The translations under genes were made by a program, and so were the position numbers. The notes under the pieces are model-generated. The model did not search any database and had not been told where the DNA came from. It saw nothing but the letters and a program-made list of their open reading frames with translations. From Bacillus spizizenii TU-B-10 (GTDB lineage: Bacteria > Bacillota > Bacilli > Bacillales > Bacillaceae), in assembly GCF_000227465.1 (NCBI RefSeq), contig NC_016047.1, forward strand, positions 1,964,857 to 2,028,856: a DNA stretch of 64,000 nucleotides. Direction: 5' to 3'. Positions 20,641 to 30,692 of this stretch are shown piece by piece. Position 1 is the stretch's first letter. Each line of letters starts with the position of its first letter.

Positions 20641-20875
20641 AATACATATTAACTAAAGTGTAAGTCAATGAAACAATGAATAAAAAATACGATATATAAG
20701 AAATTGCTTTTGAAGAACTTGTTTTATGTCTATGGAATGTATAGATAAGTGCAAAACCCAGGAAGAAAACTGTTACAAACCAAGAAGTGTATTGAGGAAA
20801 GATGACGACCAGCAATACCATGATTGTTGAAAAAATAAACGAAGATTAATGAGTAACTTTATGATCATTATTCAA
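20639..20875 (-). pseudogene. Small membrane protein interrupted by an in-frame TAA
   Basis: Reading from TTG at 20875, which has an AGAGGTGAG ribosome site, nine codons (NNDHKVTH after the start) are followed by TAA (20846-20848). The same frame then continues for 69 codons with two hydrophobic segments and a proper terminator. An ATG at 20821 could still yield a 60-residue protein, but it lacks a ribosome site. The simplest view is a recent nonsense mutation in a 78-residue membrane protein gene. Confidence 0.5.
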
Positions 20876-20949
20876 AGAAATCTCACCTCTACAAATTCTT
20901 ACCCAATTTAGTGTGTATTAAAACATGATACATAAAGGAGATTAGAAAA

Positions 20950-21130
20950 ATGCCAAACATTATTTCTAAAGAACAAGGTGAAGCAATTAAATACTTTAGA
21001 AACAAATTAAACTGATAAACAAAGATTTATACATACCATTGATTAATTTCGAATTACTTAAAGACAAGAACGAACAATATGCGAACGCTTATGAGCTGTA
21101 CAAAAATGATCCTTATTTGTTTATCAGGGC
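20950..21130 (+). pseudogene. Frameshifted short gene
   Basis: ATG at 20950 behind AAAGGAG gives 21 residues and then TGA (21013-21015). A different frame takes over at the same point, reading LINKDLYIPLINFELLKDKN and on to YELYKNDPYLFIRALK before the sequence becomes T-rich. The combined product resembles small phage-type proteins, but I cannot name the family. Confidence 0.45.
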
Positions 21131-21180
21131 ACTAAAGGCATTATTTTTTTGTTTAATTATTTTTATAAGGAGAAATAAGT

Positions 21181-21375
21181 ATGAAACAATTTCGATTTAG
21201 GGGTACAGTAGTGTTATTAGATAATGAATTGTGGTGTGTAAAAGATGAAAATGGGATAATTCAAGATGCAGGTGAGTTATTAACCGGAATTGATATATTA
21301 ACGGAAAATAATGTACCAGGCAGCTTTGAACTCATTGAAGGCGATGAAATCGAAGTCATTGTTAAAAGAAAATAA
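21181..21375 (+). CDS. Small hypothetical protein, 64 aa
   Basis: A good ribosome site (ATAAGGAGA) precedes the ATG. The 64-residue product looks like a small beta-barrel (RFRGTVVLLDNELWCV, then a GDEIEV segment near the end). No function is recognised. It sits among broken genes but is itself intact. Confidence 0.6.
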   Translation: MKQFRFRGTVVLLDNELWCVKDENGIIQDAGELLTGIDILTENNVPGSFELIEGDEIEVIVKRK

Positions 21376-21481
21376 ACTGAAATTTTCATATTAATCAAAT
21401 AAAACATGTTTTATTAAGTAGTTTAAAGAAGGAGTGGTTTAAACAATTGAAGAAACATTCATTAAGAAAGGGGCAATAAAC

Positions 21482-21862
21482 ATGCAAGTTTTAAGGATCA
21501 TATTTGTTCATGTTTTGTCTGCATTATCAGCTGCTGTTGTTTATATTTTTGGCATTGATTATGATGGCTACATTCCATACTTCTTAATAAGTGTTATTCT
21601 CTTTATCTTTTATTTAATTTTTGCAGCACCTGTCCAATATTTCTTAAATCGCAAATCAAAAAGGTTTAACCTGAAATATTTACTCATATACATATTCTTT
21701 TCCTTCTTAGTATGGTTAGTCTTCGCTGTGATTACTGATCCAAAGAACACCTTAGACTTTCTAATGGGGTACGAAATTTACTTATTTAGCATTTCATTTG
21801 CTATCATCTTTTGGATATGGGACTCAGTGTTTCTGCAAAACAGAGCAAAGACAGCAGCTTAA
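21482..21862 (+). CDS. Membrane protein, 126 aa, four predicted helices (UPF0715-like)
   Basis: AAGAAAGGGG precedes the ATG. The protein has four hydrophobic segments at about residues 5-22, 30-50, 65-85 and 98-115, with few charged residues. It looks like the UPF0715 small membrane family found in several copies in B. subtilis; that match is from memory of the pattern and is not secure. Confidence 0.6.
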   Translation: MQVLRIIFVHVLSALSAAVVYIFGIDYDGYIPYFLISVILFIFYLIFAAPVQYFLNRKSKRFNLKYLLIYIFFSFLVWLVFAVITDPKNTLDFLMGYEIYLFSISFAIIFWIWDSVFLQNRAKTAA

Positions 21863-22440
21863 ATTATCACAATCCTTGTCCTTATACACGCTGAAACAAT
21901 CCTGATAGTTACCAAAAATCCAGACTCTGTTTTGACTGAGGAAACAACAATTTTCTCTATGGCAGTAAATTCGACCGGGATTTTGATCGCACTTAGCTAT
22001 TCTATAATTCTCAATACACAATGATGAAGGCTGTACTCTAAATATGAAACTTAGCAGAATAACTCTAATTGGATGGATATTTCCAAGAAGCGAGAAAGAA
22101 TTCACAGGAAGTTAGTTGGACTTCAGTGCAAGCAGATCGAGTAGAAGGTGATGCTAATCTCTGCGATCACCTTCATCAAACTTCAATTACAGCTTGCCAC
22201 TGCTAACCAATTACTGCTAACCAATTACTGCTAACCAATTCCTTGTTTCGCTTAGGTGAATCTTTGCCACTTGTTTCATAGTCTTAGAAATGTTTACGAA
22301 ACTATATCAAGAAGGACTGGGCATTAATTGATACGTGACATTTCTTAAATATTTAAGAAACTGAATAAAGAAAATGAAGGCAAATCTCAGACGAATTCGA
22401 TTTTTCTGAAAAAAACGTTGAAAAAGGCGAAAGGATTTTA
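21863..22440. other. Gene-free stretch with a hairpin, 14-bp tandem repeats and a perfect palindrome
   Basis: Nothing coding is convincing here. A GAAGGTGAT/ATCACCTTC hairpin lies at about 22146-22178 without a T-run. The unit TGCTAACCAATTAC is repeated three times at 22201-22242, with the last copy slightly altered. A perfect 20-bp palindrome, TTTCTTAAATATTTAAGAAA, occupies 22341-22360. The xynP promoter region begins at the right end. Confidence 0.5.
22201..22242. repeat. Three tandem 14-bp repeats
   Basis: TGCTAACCAATTAC is repeated at 22201, 22215 and 22229; the third ends in CC instead of AC. Confidence 0.9.
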
Positions 22441-22480
22441 TAATATTAAATCAAGTTAGTTTGTTTGATCAACAAACTAA
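22418..22480 (+). promoter_or_regulatory. xynPB promoter and XylR operator
   Basis: TTGAAA (22418-22423) and TATAAT (22439-22444) form a SigA-like promoter with a short 15-bp spacer. The XylR operator follows at 22456-22480: half-sites TTAGTTTGTTTG and CAAACTAA around a central ATCAA. It matches the xylA operator except in the centre. Confidence 0.85.
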
Positions 22481-22805
22481 TGAGACGAATTTTAATTGTC
22501 CATAAGAAAAAGGTTCTTACTAAATATGGATGGAAGGGAGATGAGGCTCGATTTAATTGGAGCTAAACAATGTATGAACGAAAGAACGAGGCTTTTTTCC
22601 TTTTGCAGGCATATAAGGTATGACGAAAAAAGATGAGTTTACTGCTTGTTGATCACCATTTAGATGATGAAAATGCTCTGTGAACGTAAATCACTATAAT
22701 TCTCTTTGAAAGCGCTTTTATAAACACTTCCTGTCCATAAGTTTAAGGGAATTGTTATACCATTTCATACTGTTCCTTATTAAAGGATCGAAAAGGGGAG
22801 AAATC
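22481..22805 (+). promoter_or_regulatory. Long xynP leader with a cre site
   Basis: About 325 bases separate the operator from the xynP start. A CcpA cre-like site, TGAAAGCGCTTTTA, is at 22707-22720. A 36-codon frame starting at ATG 22526 (MDGREMRLDLIGAK and on) lacks a good ribosome site and is probably chance. No clear terminator is visible in the leader. Confidence 0.6.
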
Positions 22806-24197
22806 ATGCTCAGTGAAAATGTAAAGAAGATTAGCATGGTTGAAAAAGTTGGATATGCGTCTGGAGATTTTGCATGTAATTTAATTTATGCAACAGTGTC
22901 TACTTATCTTTTGTTTTTCTATACAGATGTATTTGGTTTATCGGCAGCAACAGCCGGTACTATGTTCTTGGTGGTTAGAATAATCGACGCTCTTGCTGAT
23001 CCTTTTATTGGAACAATAGTTGACAGAACGAATAGCAGGTTTGGACGCTTTAGACCGTATCTTTTATTCGGAGCTTTTCCATTTGTCATACTGGCAATAC
23101 TCTGTTTTACAACCCCAGATTTTTCGGATATGGGGAAATTAATATATGCCTATATGACCTATGTTGGCTTGTCGCTTACATACACAATGATAAACGTTCC
23201 ATATGGCGCGTTAACTTCTGCAATGACTAGAAATAATCAAGAAGTTGTTAGTATAACATCTGTCCGTATGTTATTTGCGAATCTTGGGGGACTTGTCGTT
23301 GCATTTTTTGTTCCCTTACTGGCTGCCTATTTAAGCGATACTTCCGGCAACGAATCTCTTGGCTGGCAACTAACCATGGGTATTTTGGGAATGATAGGCG
23401 GGGGCCTTTTAATCTTTTGTTTTAAAAGCACAAAAGAGCGTGTCACTCTTCAAAAATCTGAAGAGAAAATTAAATTATCTGATATATTTGAGCAATTTCG
23501 TGTTAATCGTCCACTTGTTGTATTAAGTATTTTCTTTATTATTATTTTTGGAGTGAATTCAATCAGTAATTCGGTTGGCATTTATTACGTAACGTATAAC
23601 TTAGAAAGAGAGGATTTAGTGAAGTGGTACGGTTTGATAGGAAGTTTGCCCGCTTTGGTCATTTTACCGTTTATTCCAAAGCTACATCAATTATTGGGGA
23701 AGAAGAAATTACTAAACTATGCATTATTACTGAATATTATCGGCCTCTTAGCTTTACTGTTTGTTCCGCCAAGTAATGTATACCTCATACTTTTCTTTCG
23801 ATTAATCGCTGCTGCTGGAAGTCTCACTGCCGGAGGATATATGTGGGCGCTCATTCCTGAAACAATAGAATATGGAGAGTACAGGACTGGGAAAAGAATG
23901 GGTGGGCTCATATACGCTATCATCGGATTTTTCTTTAAGTTTGGTATGGCCCTGGGAGGAGTTATTCCTGGGCTGGTTCTAGACAAATTTGGGTATGTGG
24001 CAAATCAGGCACAAACTCCGGAGGCATTAACGGGAATTTTAATTACAACAACCATTATTCCAGTGTTTTTGCTGGTTCTAGCCATGATTGATATTAATTT
24101 CTATAATTTAGACGAGAAAAAATATAAAAACATGGTACGAGAATTAGAGAATAGAGATAAAGTTTATTTGGATCATATTGATGATTTCAAGGCTTAA
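22806..24197 (+). CDS. xynP: Oligoxyloside:cation symporter XynP (GPH family)
   Basis: This 463-residue carrier has 12 membrane segments and belongs to the glycoside-pentoside-hexuronide family. The signature RIIDALADPFIGTIVDRT is near residue 60. It imports beta-xylosides for cleavage by XynB. The start at ATG 22806 follows AAAGGGGAG; the frame from 22752 begins before the ribosome site. It is cotranscribed with xynB. Confidence 0.94.
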   Translation: MLSENVKKISMVEKVGYASGDFACNLIYATVSTYLLFFYTDVFGLSAATAGTMFLVVRIIDALADPFIGTIVDRTNSRFGRFRPYLLFGAFPFVILAILCFTTPDFSDMGKLIYAYMTYVGLSLTYTMINVPYGALTSAMTRNNQEVVSITSVRMLFANLGGLVVAFFVPLLAAYLSDTSGNESLGWQLTMGILGMIGGGLLIFCFKSTKERVTLQKSEEKIKLSDIFEQFRVNRPLVVLSIFFIIIFGVNSISNSVGIYYVTYNLEREDLVKWYGLIGSLPALVILPFIPKLHQLLGKKKLLNYALLLNIIGLLALLFVPPSNVYLILFFRLIAAAGSLTAGGYMWALIPETIEYGEYRTGKRMGGLIYAIIGFFFKFGMALGGVIPGLVLDKFGYVANQAQTPEALTGILITTTIIPVFLLVLAMIDINFYNLDEKKYKNMVRELENRDKVYLDHIDDFKA

Positions 24198-24239
24198 GAA
24201 ATAATGAGTCAAAAGAAAATAGCTGAGGAGGAGTTCCAA

Positions 24240-25841
24240 ATGAAGATTATCAATCCAGTACTTAAAGGATTCAATCCCGATCCAAGTATTTGTAGGGCAG
24301 GAGAGGATTATTATATCGCTGTGTCTACATTTGAGTGGTTTCCAGGTGTCCAGATACACCATTCAAAAGATTTAGTGAATTGGCACTTAGTCGCACATCC
24401 ATTACAGAGAGTTTCACAATTAGACATGAAAGGGAACCCTAATTCAGGCGGGGTTTGGGCACCATGTTTAAGTTATAGTGACGGAAAGTTTTGGCTGATC
24501 TATACTGATGTTAAGGTAGTAGATGGCGCTTGGAAAGATTGTCACAATTATTTAGTTACTTGTGAAACCATTAATGGTGATTGGGGGGAGCCGATTAAAT
24601 TAAATAGTTCGGGGTTTGATGCTTCTTTGTTCCATGATACGGATGGAAAAAAATATTTATTAAATATGTTATGGGATCAGCGTATTGATCGGCACTCATT
24701 TGGAGGAATTGTCATACAGGAGTATTCTGATAAGGAGCAAAAATTAATCGGTAAACCGAAAGTTATATTTAAAGGAACTGATAGAAAACTAACAGAAGCT
24801 CCGCACCTTTATCATATCGGGAACTATTATTATTTATTAACTGCAGAAGGAGGAACACGGTTCGAACATGCTGCTACAATTGCCCGTTCTACAAATATTG
24901 AAGGCCCATATGAAGTTCATCCCGATAATCCAATCCTAACGTCATGGCATGATCCAGGAAATCCACTGCAAAAATGTGGACATGCATCGATTGTTCAAAC
25001 ACATACAGGTGAGTGGTATTTGGCTCATTTAACGGGACGTCCTATTCATCCTGACGATGATTCAATTTTTCAGCAAAGAGGATATTGTCCTTTAGGCAGA
25101 GAAACAGCTATTCAAAAACTCTATTGGAAAGATGAATGGCCTTATGTAGTAGGTGGAAAAGAAGGAAGCTTGGAGGTAGAAGCGCCTTCTATACCCGAAA
25201 AAATGTTTCCAGCAACGTACCCGGAAGTTGATGAATTTGAGGATTCGAAATTAAATATTAATTTTCAAACTTTAAGGATCCCGTTTACGAATGAATTAGG
25301 TTCATTGACTCAAGTGCCAAGTCATTTGCGATTATTCGGTCATGAATCATTAACCTCGACATTTACTCAGGCATTTGTAGCAAGACGTTGGCAAAGTCTC
25401 CATTTTGAAGCGGAAACTGCTATTGAGTTTTATCCGGAGAATTTTCAACAAGCCGCTGGATTGGTGAACTATTACAATACAGAGAACTGGACGGCTCTTC
25501 AAGTCACGCATGATGAAGAACTTGGCCGGATTCTTGAATTAACAATATGTGATAACTTTTCTTTTTCACAACCATTAAAAAATAAAATTGTTATTCCTCG
25601 TGAAGTAAAGTATGTATATTTAAGAGTAAATATTGAAAAGGAAAAATATTATTATTTCTATTCTTTTAACAAGGAAGATTGGCACAAAATTAACATTGCA
25701 TTGGAATCGAAAAAATTATCTGATGATTACATCCGGGGAGGAGGGTTCTTTACAGGAGCCTTTGTAGGGATGCAATGTCAAGATACCAGTGGTAATCATA
25801 TTCCGGCCGACTTTAAATATTTTCGCTATAAAGAAAAATAA
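24240..25841 (+). CDS. xynB: GH43 beta-xylosidase XynB
   Basis: This 533-residue intracellular enzyme releases xylose from xylo-oligosaccharides. The N-terminal five-bladed propeller has the catalytic base D14 (FNPDPS), the later ASLFHD aspartate and the acid KLTEAPHLY. The C-terminal beta-sandwich begins near residue 330. No signal peptide is present. The ATG at 24240 has GAGGAGGAG ahead of it; the frame from 24204 adds residues over the ribosome site. Confidence 0.95.
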   Translation: MKIINPVLKGFNPDPSICRAGEDYYIAVSTFEWFPGVQIHHSKDLVNWHLVAHPLQRVSQLDMKGNPNSGGVWAPCLSYSDGKFWLIYTDVKVVDGAWKDCHNYLVTCETINGDWGEPIKLNSSGFDASLFHDTDGKKYLLNMLWDQRIDRHSFGGIVIQEYSDKEQKLIGKPKVIFKGTDRKLTEAPHLYHIGNYYYLLTAEGGTRFEHAATIARSTNIEGPYEVHPDNPILTSWHDPGNPLQKCGHASIVQTHTGEWYLAHLTGRPIHPDDDSIFQQRGYCPLGRETAIQKLYWKDEWPYVVGGKEGSLEVEAPSIPEKMFPATYPEVDEFEDSKLNINFQTLRIPFTNELGSLTQVPSHLRLFGHESLTSTFTQAFVARRWQSLHFEAETAIEFYPENFQQAAGLVNYYNTENWTALQVTHDEELGRILELTICDNFSFSQPLKNKIVIPREVKYVYLRVNIEKEKYYYFYSFNKEDWHKINIALESKKLSDDYIRGGGFFTGAFVGMQCQDTSGNHIPADFKYFRYKEK

Positions 25842-25850
25842 TTTGTACGT

Positions 25851-25885
25851 GAAAAAGGAGACTTCTATTTTAGGACTCCTTTTTC
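25851..25885 (+). terminator. Terminator-like hairpin after xynB
   Basis: A 10-bp stem GAAAAAGGAG/CTCCTTTTTC ends the xynPB transcript; the T-run is part of the stem. Confidence 0.7.
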
Positions 25886-25953
25886 ATATGAGAAGGTATC
25901 ATACGTAAATATTCCTTAACAAAATTGTCCTATTCAACATTAAAATAACAAAA

Positions 25954-25978
25954 CAAAAAACTCATCTTTGAAGATGAG
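25954..25978 (-). terminator. Terminator after xylR
   Basis: CTCATCTT and AGATGAG pair, and on the minus strand the stem is followed by six or seven Ts. Confidence 0.8.
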
Positions 25979-26014
25979 CGTAGAACATAGAGATTTGTAC
26001 ATTTTAATAATGAA

Positions 26015-27169
26015 TTACATTTTAACGATATCTAGAAAATGTTCAATAACAATGGAAGACATCCCTAATGCCGGTGCATTCTTTCCTAAGGAAGATGGTA
26101 ATAATTCATAGCTATTGCCTAATTGGGGATAAACCCTGGACGACACTTCACTTCTAATTGAATTTAAAACCATAGGATGCAATTCAATTATGCTGTTTCT
26201 TAAAATGATGGCTTGTGGATTGAATGTATTAAGAATATTGGTAAGGCCTATTCCTAAATAGAATCCGAAATTCTGTAATGCATTTAAGGTGCCGATATCA
26301 TTCAGATGGGCGAGGTCTATGATATCTTGATAGGACACTTTTTTCTCTTTAGTCTGAAGAGATTTTAATAAAGCCTTCTCTGAAGCATACAATTCCCAGC
26401 AGCCTCGGTTTCCGCAACTGCATTTAGGGCCATTAAAGTCTATTGTCATATGTCCCATTTCTCCAGAGAATCCGCTTACCCCTCTATATAATTGATTGTT
26501 GATAATAACACCGATCCCTATACCTGTACTGATACTTGCATAAATAATGTTATCGTGATTTTTTGCAGCACCAAATACTTTTTCTCCATATGCACCAGCA
26601 TTTGCCTCATTTTCAATAAAAACAGGCACATTGAACTTCTCTTGTATGAAAGATTTTAAGTCAATTTCTCTCCAGTTGGAGTTCGGAGTGAAAACAATTT
26701 TTTGATTTTTATCAATTAGTCCAGGCACGCATATGCCTATACCAATAAGCCCGTACGGAGATTGTGGCATATGCGTAATAAAGTGATGAATCATATCAAT
26801 TAAAATGTCTTTCGTTATTTCTGGAGAATTGCATTCCAAATGGTGGTGTTGATCAAGAATGATCGTTCCTTCAAGGTCTGTTAAAATGCCATTGATATAA
26901 TCCACACCAACATCTATTCCTACGGAGTATCCTGCCTTTTTATTAAAAACAAGCATGACAGGTCTTCTTCCGCCGCTTGATTGTCCCTGACCTATCTCAA
27001 ATACAAGATTTTCTTTCATCAGCGTGTTAACCTGTGATGAAACAGTTGATTTATTTAATCCAGTCATTTCAGATAATTTTGCTCTTGAAATAGGTGAATT
27101 CTTAAGTATTTCTTTTAATAATAACTTTTGATTTACTTTTTTGACAAAGGTTTGATCTGCGATATCCAC
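26015..27169 (-). CDS. xylR: Xylose operon repressor XylR (ROK family)
   Basis: This 384-residue ROK-family repressor has an N-terminal winged helix (SRAKLSEMTGLNKSTVSSQV) and a kinase-like sugar-binding domain with VGIDVG, ENEANAGAYGE and the zinc motif CSCGNRGCWE. It binds the operators at 22456 and 27334 and is released by xylose. I took GTG at 27169, seven bases from GGAG; the GTG at 27178 lies too close to it. The gene is divergent from xylA. Confidence 0.95.
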   Translation of the reverse strand: MDIADQTFVKKVNQKLLLKEILKNSPISRAKLSEMTGLNKSTVSSQVNTLMKENLVFEIGQGQSSGGRRPVMLVFNKKAGYSVGIDVGVDYINGILTDLEGTIILDQHHHLECNSPEITKDILIDMIHHFITHMPQSPYGLIGIGICVPGLIDKNQKIVFTPNSNWREIDLKSFIQEKFNVPVFIENEANAGAYGEKVFGAAKNHDNIIYASISTGIGIGVIINNQLYRGVSGFSGEMGHMTIDFNGPKCSCGNRGCWELYASEKALLKSLQTKEKKVSYQDIIDLAHLNDIGTLNALQNFGFYLGIGLTNILNTFNPQAIILRNSIIELHPMVLNSIRSEVSSRVYPQLGNSYELLPSSLGKNAPALGMSSIVIEHFLDIVKM

Positions 27170-27295
27170 TTCATCCACTCCATTTGTATAACCTTTAAAT
27201 TAAGTTGAAATTTTTGTGTTTTCAGTATGAAACATAGTACATAGCGAATCTTACCTTTATTATATCGAATGTGTTCATAAATAACTAAAAAAATA

Positions 27296-27358
27296 TTGAA
27301 AATACTGATGAGGTTATATAAGATTAAAATAAGTTAGTTTGTTTGGGCAACAAACTAA
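27296..27358 (+). promoter_or_regulatory. xylAB promoter and XylR operator
   Basis: TTGAAA (27296-27301) and TAAGAT (27319-27324) are 17 bp apart. The operator at 27334-27358 has half-sites TTAGTTTGTTTG and CAAACTAA with central GGCAA. It directly follows the -10, so bound XylR blocks transcription initiation or early elongation. Confidence 0.92.
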
Positions 27359-27427
27359 TGTACAACTTACTTACAATATGACATACAATGCGCCTGTATT
27401 TGAATTTATTTTTAAGGGGGAAATCAC

Positions 27428-28765
27428 ATGGCTCAATCTCATTCTGGTTCGGTTAACTATTTTGGAAGCGTAAACAAAGTGGTTTACGAAGGGAAAGCTT
27501 CCACTAATCCTTTAGCATTTAAATATTATAATCCTCAAGAAGTAATCGGCGGAAAAACGATGAAAGAGCATTTGCGATTTTCTATTGCCTATTGGCATAC
27601 ATTTACTGCTGATGGCACAGACGTTTTTGGAGCAGCTACAATGCAAAGACCATGGGATCACTATAAAGGCATGGATCTAGCTAGGGCGAGAGTAGAAGCA
27701 GCATTTGAGATGTTTGAAAAACTAGATGCACCATTTTTTGCTTTTCATGATCGAGATATTGCACCAGAAGGAAGTACGTTAAAAGAGACAAATCAAAATT
27801 TAGATATTATCGTGGGCATGATTAAGGATTACATGAGAAATAGCAACGTTAAGTTATTATGGAATACTGCGAACATGTTTACAAACCCCCGTTTCGTCCA
27901 TGGTGCCGCGACTTCTTGCAATGCAGATGTGTTTGCGTATGCTGCAGCACAAGTAAAAAAAGGGTTAGAAACAGCAAAAGAGCTTGGCGCCGAGAACTAT
28001 GTATTTTGGGGCGGCCGTGAAGGATACGAAACATTGTTAAATACCGATTTAAAATTTGAGCTTGATAATTTGGCAAGATTTATGCATATGGCAGTAGATT
28101 ATGCGAAGGAAATCGAGTATACAGGGCAGTTTTTGATTGAACCAAAACCAAAAGAGCCGACCACCCATCAATATGATACAGATGCAGCAACAACCATTGC
28201 CTTTTTGAAGCAATATGGCTTAGACAATCATTTTAAATTAAATCTAGAAGCCAATCATGCCACATTAGCCGGGCATACATTCGAACATGAATTACGCATG
28301 GCAAGAGTACATGGTCTTCTCGGCTCTGTTGACGCGAACCAGGGGCATCCTCTTTTAGGCTGGGACACGGATGAATTTCCCACAGATTTATATTCTACGA
28401 CATTAGCAATGTACGAAATCCTGCAAAATGGCGGCCTTGGAAGCGGTGGATTAAACTTTGACGCGAAGGTCAGAAGATCTTCTTTTGAGCCTGATGATTT
28501 AGTATACGCCCATATTGCAGGGATGGATGCATTTGCAAGAGGATTGAAAGTAGCCCACAAATTAATCGAAGATCGTGTGTTTGAAGATGTGATTCAACAT
28601 CGTTATCGCAGTTTTACTGAAGGAATTGGTCTTGAAATTACAGAAGGAAGAGCTAATTTCCATACTCTTGAGCAATATGCGCTAAATAATAAAACAATTA
28701 AAAACGAATCTGGAAGACAGGAGCGATTAAAAGCGATATTGAACCAATACATCTTAGAAGTATAA
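27428..28765 (+). CDS. xylA: Xylose isomerase XylA
   Basis: XylA converts D-xylose to D-xylulose. This 445-residue class II enzyme has catalytic motifs [24 protein letters not shown] and [18 protein letters not shown] precedes the ATG. A cre site lies inside its coding sequence at 27463-27476. xylB follows after an intercistronic hairpin. Confidence 0.97.
   Translation: MAQSHSGSVNYFGSVNKVVYEGKASTNPLAFKYYNPQEVIGGKTMKEHLRFSIAYWHTFTADGTDVFGAATMQRPWDHYKGMDLARARVEAAFEMFEKLDAPFFAFHDRDIAPEGSTLKETNQNLDIIVGMIKDYMRNSNVKLLWNTANMFTNPRFVHGAATSCNADVFAYAAAQVKKGLETAKELGAENYVFWGGREGYETLLNTDLKFELDNLARFMHMAVDYAKEIEYTGQFLIEPKPKEPTTHQYDTDAATTIAFLKQYGLDNHFKLNLEANHATLAGHTFEHELRMARVHGLLGSVDANQGHPLLGWDTDEFPTDLYSTTLAMYEILQNGGLGSGGLNFDAKVRRSSFEPDDLVYAHIAGMDAFARGLKVAHKLIEDRVFEDVIQHRYRSFTEGIGLEITEGRANFHTLEQYALNNKTIKNESGRQERLKAILNQYILEV
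27463..27476 (+). promoter_or_regulatory. Intragenic cre site in xylA
   Basis: TGGAAGCGTAAACA fits the CcpA catabolite-responsive consensus. It lies 36 bases into xylA, as is known for this operon. Confidence 0.85.
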
Positions 28766-28830
28766 CAGAAGAAAGAGGAGCCCCAGATCCATCTATAAGA
28801 AGATATAGCAAGATAGCCAAGTCACCTAAC

Positions 28831-28875
28831 TACCCGTCATGATTCCTTTACTATTTCTTATTGTTATGACGGGTA
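28831..28875 (+). terminator. Hairpin between xylA and xylB
   Basis: TACCCGTCAT and ATGACGGGTA can pair across a 25-base loop. No strong T-run follows, so it may stabilise xylA mRNA or attenuate xylB. Confidence 0.55.
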
Positions 28876-28936
28876 ATTTCTATAATTGGGATTTATTTAA
28901 AGTGAATGGTTTTTTAAAAGGTTAAGGAGTGAAAAA

Positions 28937-30436
28937 ATGAAGTATGTCATTGGAATAGATCTTGGAACGAGTGCTGTTAAAACCATTTTAGTCAATCAAA
29001 ACGGCAAAGTTTGTGCAGAAACGTCCAAAAGTTATCCGCTCATCCAAGAGAAGGTGGGATATAGTGAGCAAAACCCTGAAGACTGGGTGCAGCAAACAAT
29101 TGAAGCATTGGCTGAATTGGTTTCTAAATCCAATGTTCAAGCCAAGGATATTGACGGGATAAGCTATTCAGGACAAATGCATGGGTTAGTACTGCTTGAC
29201 AAAGATCGTCAGGTGTTACGTAATGCCATTCTTTGGAATGATACCAGAACGACGCCTCAATGTATCAGGATAACCGAGAAATTTGGCGATAACCTGCTTG
29301 ACATCACAAAAAACCGTGTTCTAGAAGGGTTTACATTACCTAAAATGTTATGGGTGAAGGAACATGAACCTGAACTTTTTAATAAAACTGCTGTTTTTTT
29401 GCTTCCGAAAGACTATGTGAGATTCCGTATGACTGGTGCGATTCACACCGAATACTCCGATGCAGCAGGAACTTTACTTTTACATATTACTCGCAAGGAG
29501 TGGAGCGATGATATTTGCAATCAATTTGGTATTTCTGCAGATATTTGTCCTCCGCTTGTTGAATCTCATGAATGTGTAGGATCGCTGCTTCCGAACGTTG
29601 CGGCGGAGACAGGGCTATTGAAAAAAACAAAAGTGTACGCTGGGGGAGCAGATAATGCCTGCGGTGCTATTGGAGCGGGGATTCTTTCTTCCGGAAAAAC
29701 ATTATGCAGTGTTGGGACGTCAGGGGTCATACTTTCCTACGAAGAAGGCAAAGAAAGAGACTTTAAAGGGAAAGTGCACTTTTTTAATCATGGAAAAAAG
29801 GATTCTTTTTATACGATGGGAGTCACGCTCGCTGCAGGATACAGCTTGGACTGGTTTAAAAGAACGTTTGCACCAAACGAAGCGTTTGAGCAATTATTGC
29901 AGGGGGTGGAATCTATTCCGATAGGGGCCAATGGACTGCTATACACTCCTTATCTGGTTGGTGAAAGAACGCCACATGCAGATTCTTCTATTCGGGGAAG
30001 CTTGATCGGAATGGATGGAGCCCACAAAAGAGAGCACTTTTTGAGGGCAATAATGGAAGGCATCACATTCTCTTTACATGAATCAGTTGAGCTATTCCGC
30101 GAAGCAGGAAAATCAGTTCATACTGTTGTTTCTATTGGTGGGGGAGCTAAAAATGAAACGTGGCTGCAAATGCAAGCTGATATTTTCAATGCGAAGTTGA
30201 TTAAGTTAGAAAATGAACAAGGTCCAGCCATGGGGGCCGCTATGCTAGCTGCCTTTGGAAGTGGATGGTTTGAATCCCTTGAAGAATGCGCAGAGCAGTT
30301 CATTCGTGAAGCTGCTGCATTTTATCCAAAGCAACAAAATGTTCAAAAATATAAAACACTATTCGAGTTGTATAAGAAAATTTACACACACACAAAGGAT
30401 CTAAATGCAGCTTTGAAGAGCTTTCGAAAAAACTAA
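28937..30436 (+). CDS. xylB: Xylulokinase XylB (FGGY family)
   Basis: XylB phosphorylates D-xylulose to xylulose 5-phosphate, feeding the pentose phosphate pathway (tkt lies at 58.3 kb in this window). This 499-residue FGGY kinase has GIDLGTSAVKT at the N-terminus, SGQMHG near residue 80, and the C-terminal GGGAKN phosphate loop. TTAAGGAGTG precedes the ATG. Confidence 0.96.
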   Translation: MKYVIGIDLGTSAVKTILVNQNGKVCAETSKSYPLIQEKVGYSEQNPEDWVQQTIEALAELVSKSNVQAKDIDGISYSGQMHGLVLLDKDRQVLRNAILWNDTRTTPQCIRITEKFGDNLLDITKNRVLEGFTLPKMLWVKEHEPELFNKTAVFLLPKDYVRFRMTGAIHTEYSDAAGTLLLHITRKEWSDDICNQFGISADICPPLVESHECVGSLLPNVAAETGLLKKTKVYAGGADNACGAIGAGILSSGKTLCSVGTSGVILSYEEGKERDFKGKVHFFNHGKKDSFYTMGVTLAAGYSLDWFKRTFAPNEAFEQLLQGVESIPIGANGLLYTPYLVGERTPHADSSIRGSLIGMDGAHKREHFLRAIMEGITFSLHESVELFREAGKSVHTVVSIGGGAKNETWLQMQADIFNAKLIKLENEQGPAMGAAMLAAFGSGWFESLEECAEQFIREAAAFYPKQQNVQKYKTLFELYKKIYTHTKDLNAALKSFRKN

Positions 30437-30692
30437 TCATAAGTGTGATTCGTAAAGAGTGTATTTTTTGTCAGGAGATCAACGAAAGAACAATTAACGA
30501 TTAATCATCATCAAAGACCTTTAATGACATAGCAATATTTTTAATCACAAAACACTAAGCTATTACAATAGTAACTTAACTGATAGCAGGAACAATAATA
30601 TAACTACTATGGCTGCCTTTTTTTGAGAAATGGTGAGAACAAACATTACGGTAAGGTCTAAATACAACCTAATCAAACAGGAGGAATACCGA

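Noticed and set aside
22146-22178. GAAGGTGAT/ATCACCTTC hairpin as a terminator
   Set aside because: No T-run follows on either strand and no intact gene ends just before it.
19014-22440. The variable block as an intact prophage or integrative element
   Set aside because: No integrase, structural or replication gene and no clear attachment repeats; only small remnants are present.
22526-22636. 36-codon frame in the xynP leader as a leader peptide
   Set aside because: The AAAGG upstream is too distant and the codons look like chance; no attenuator structure was seen.
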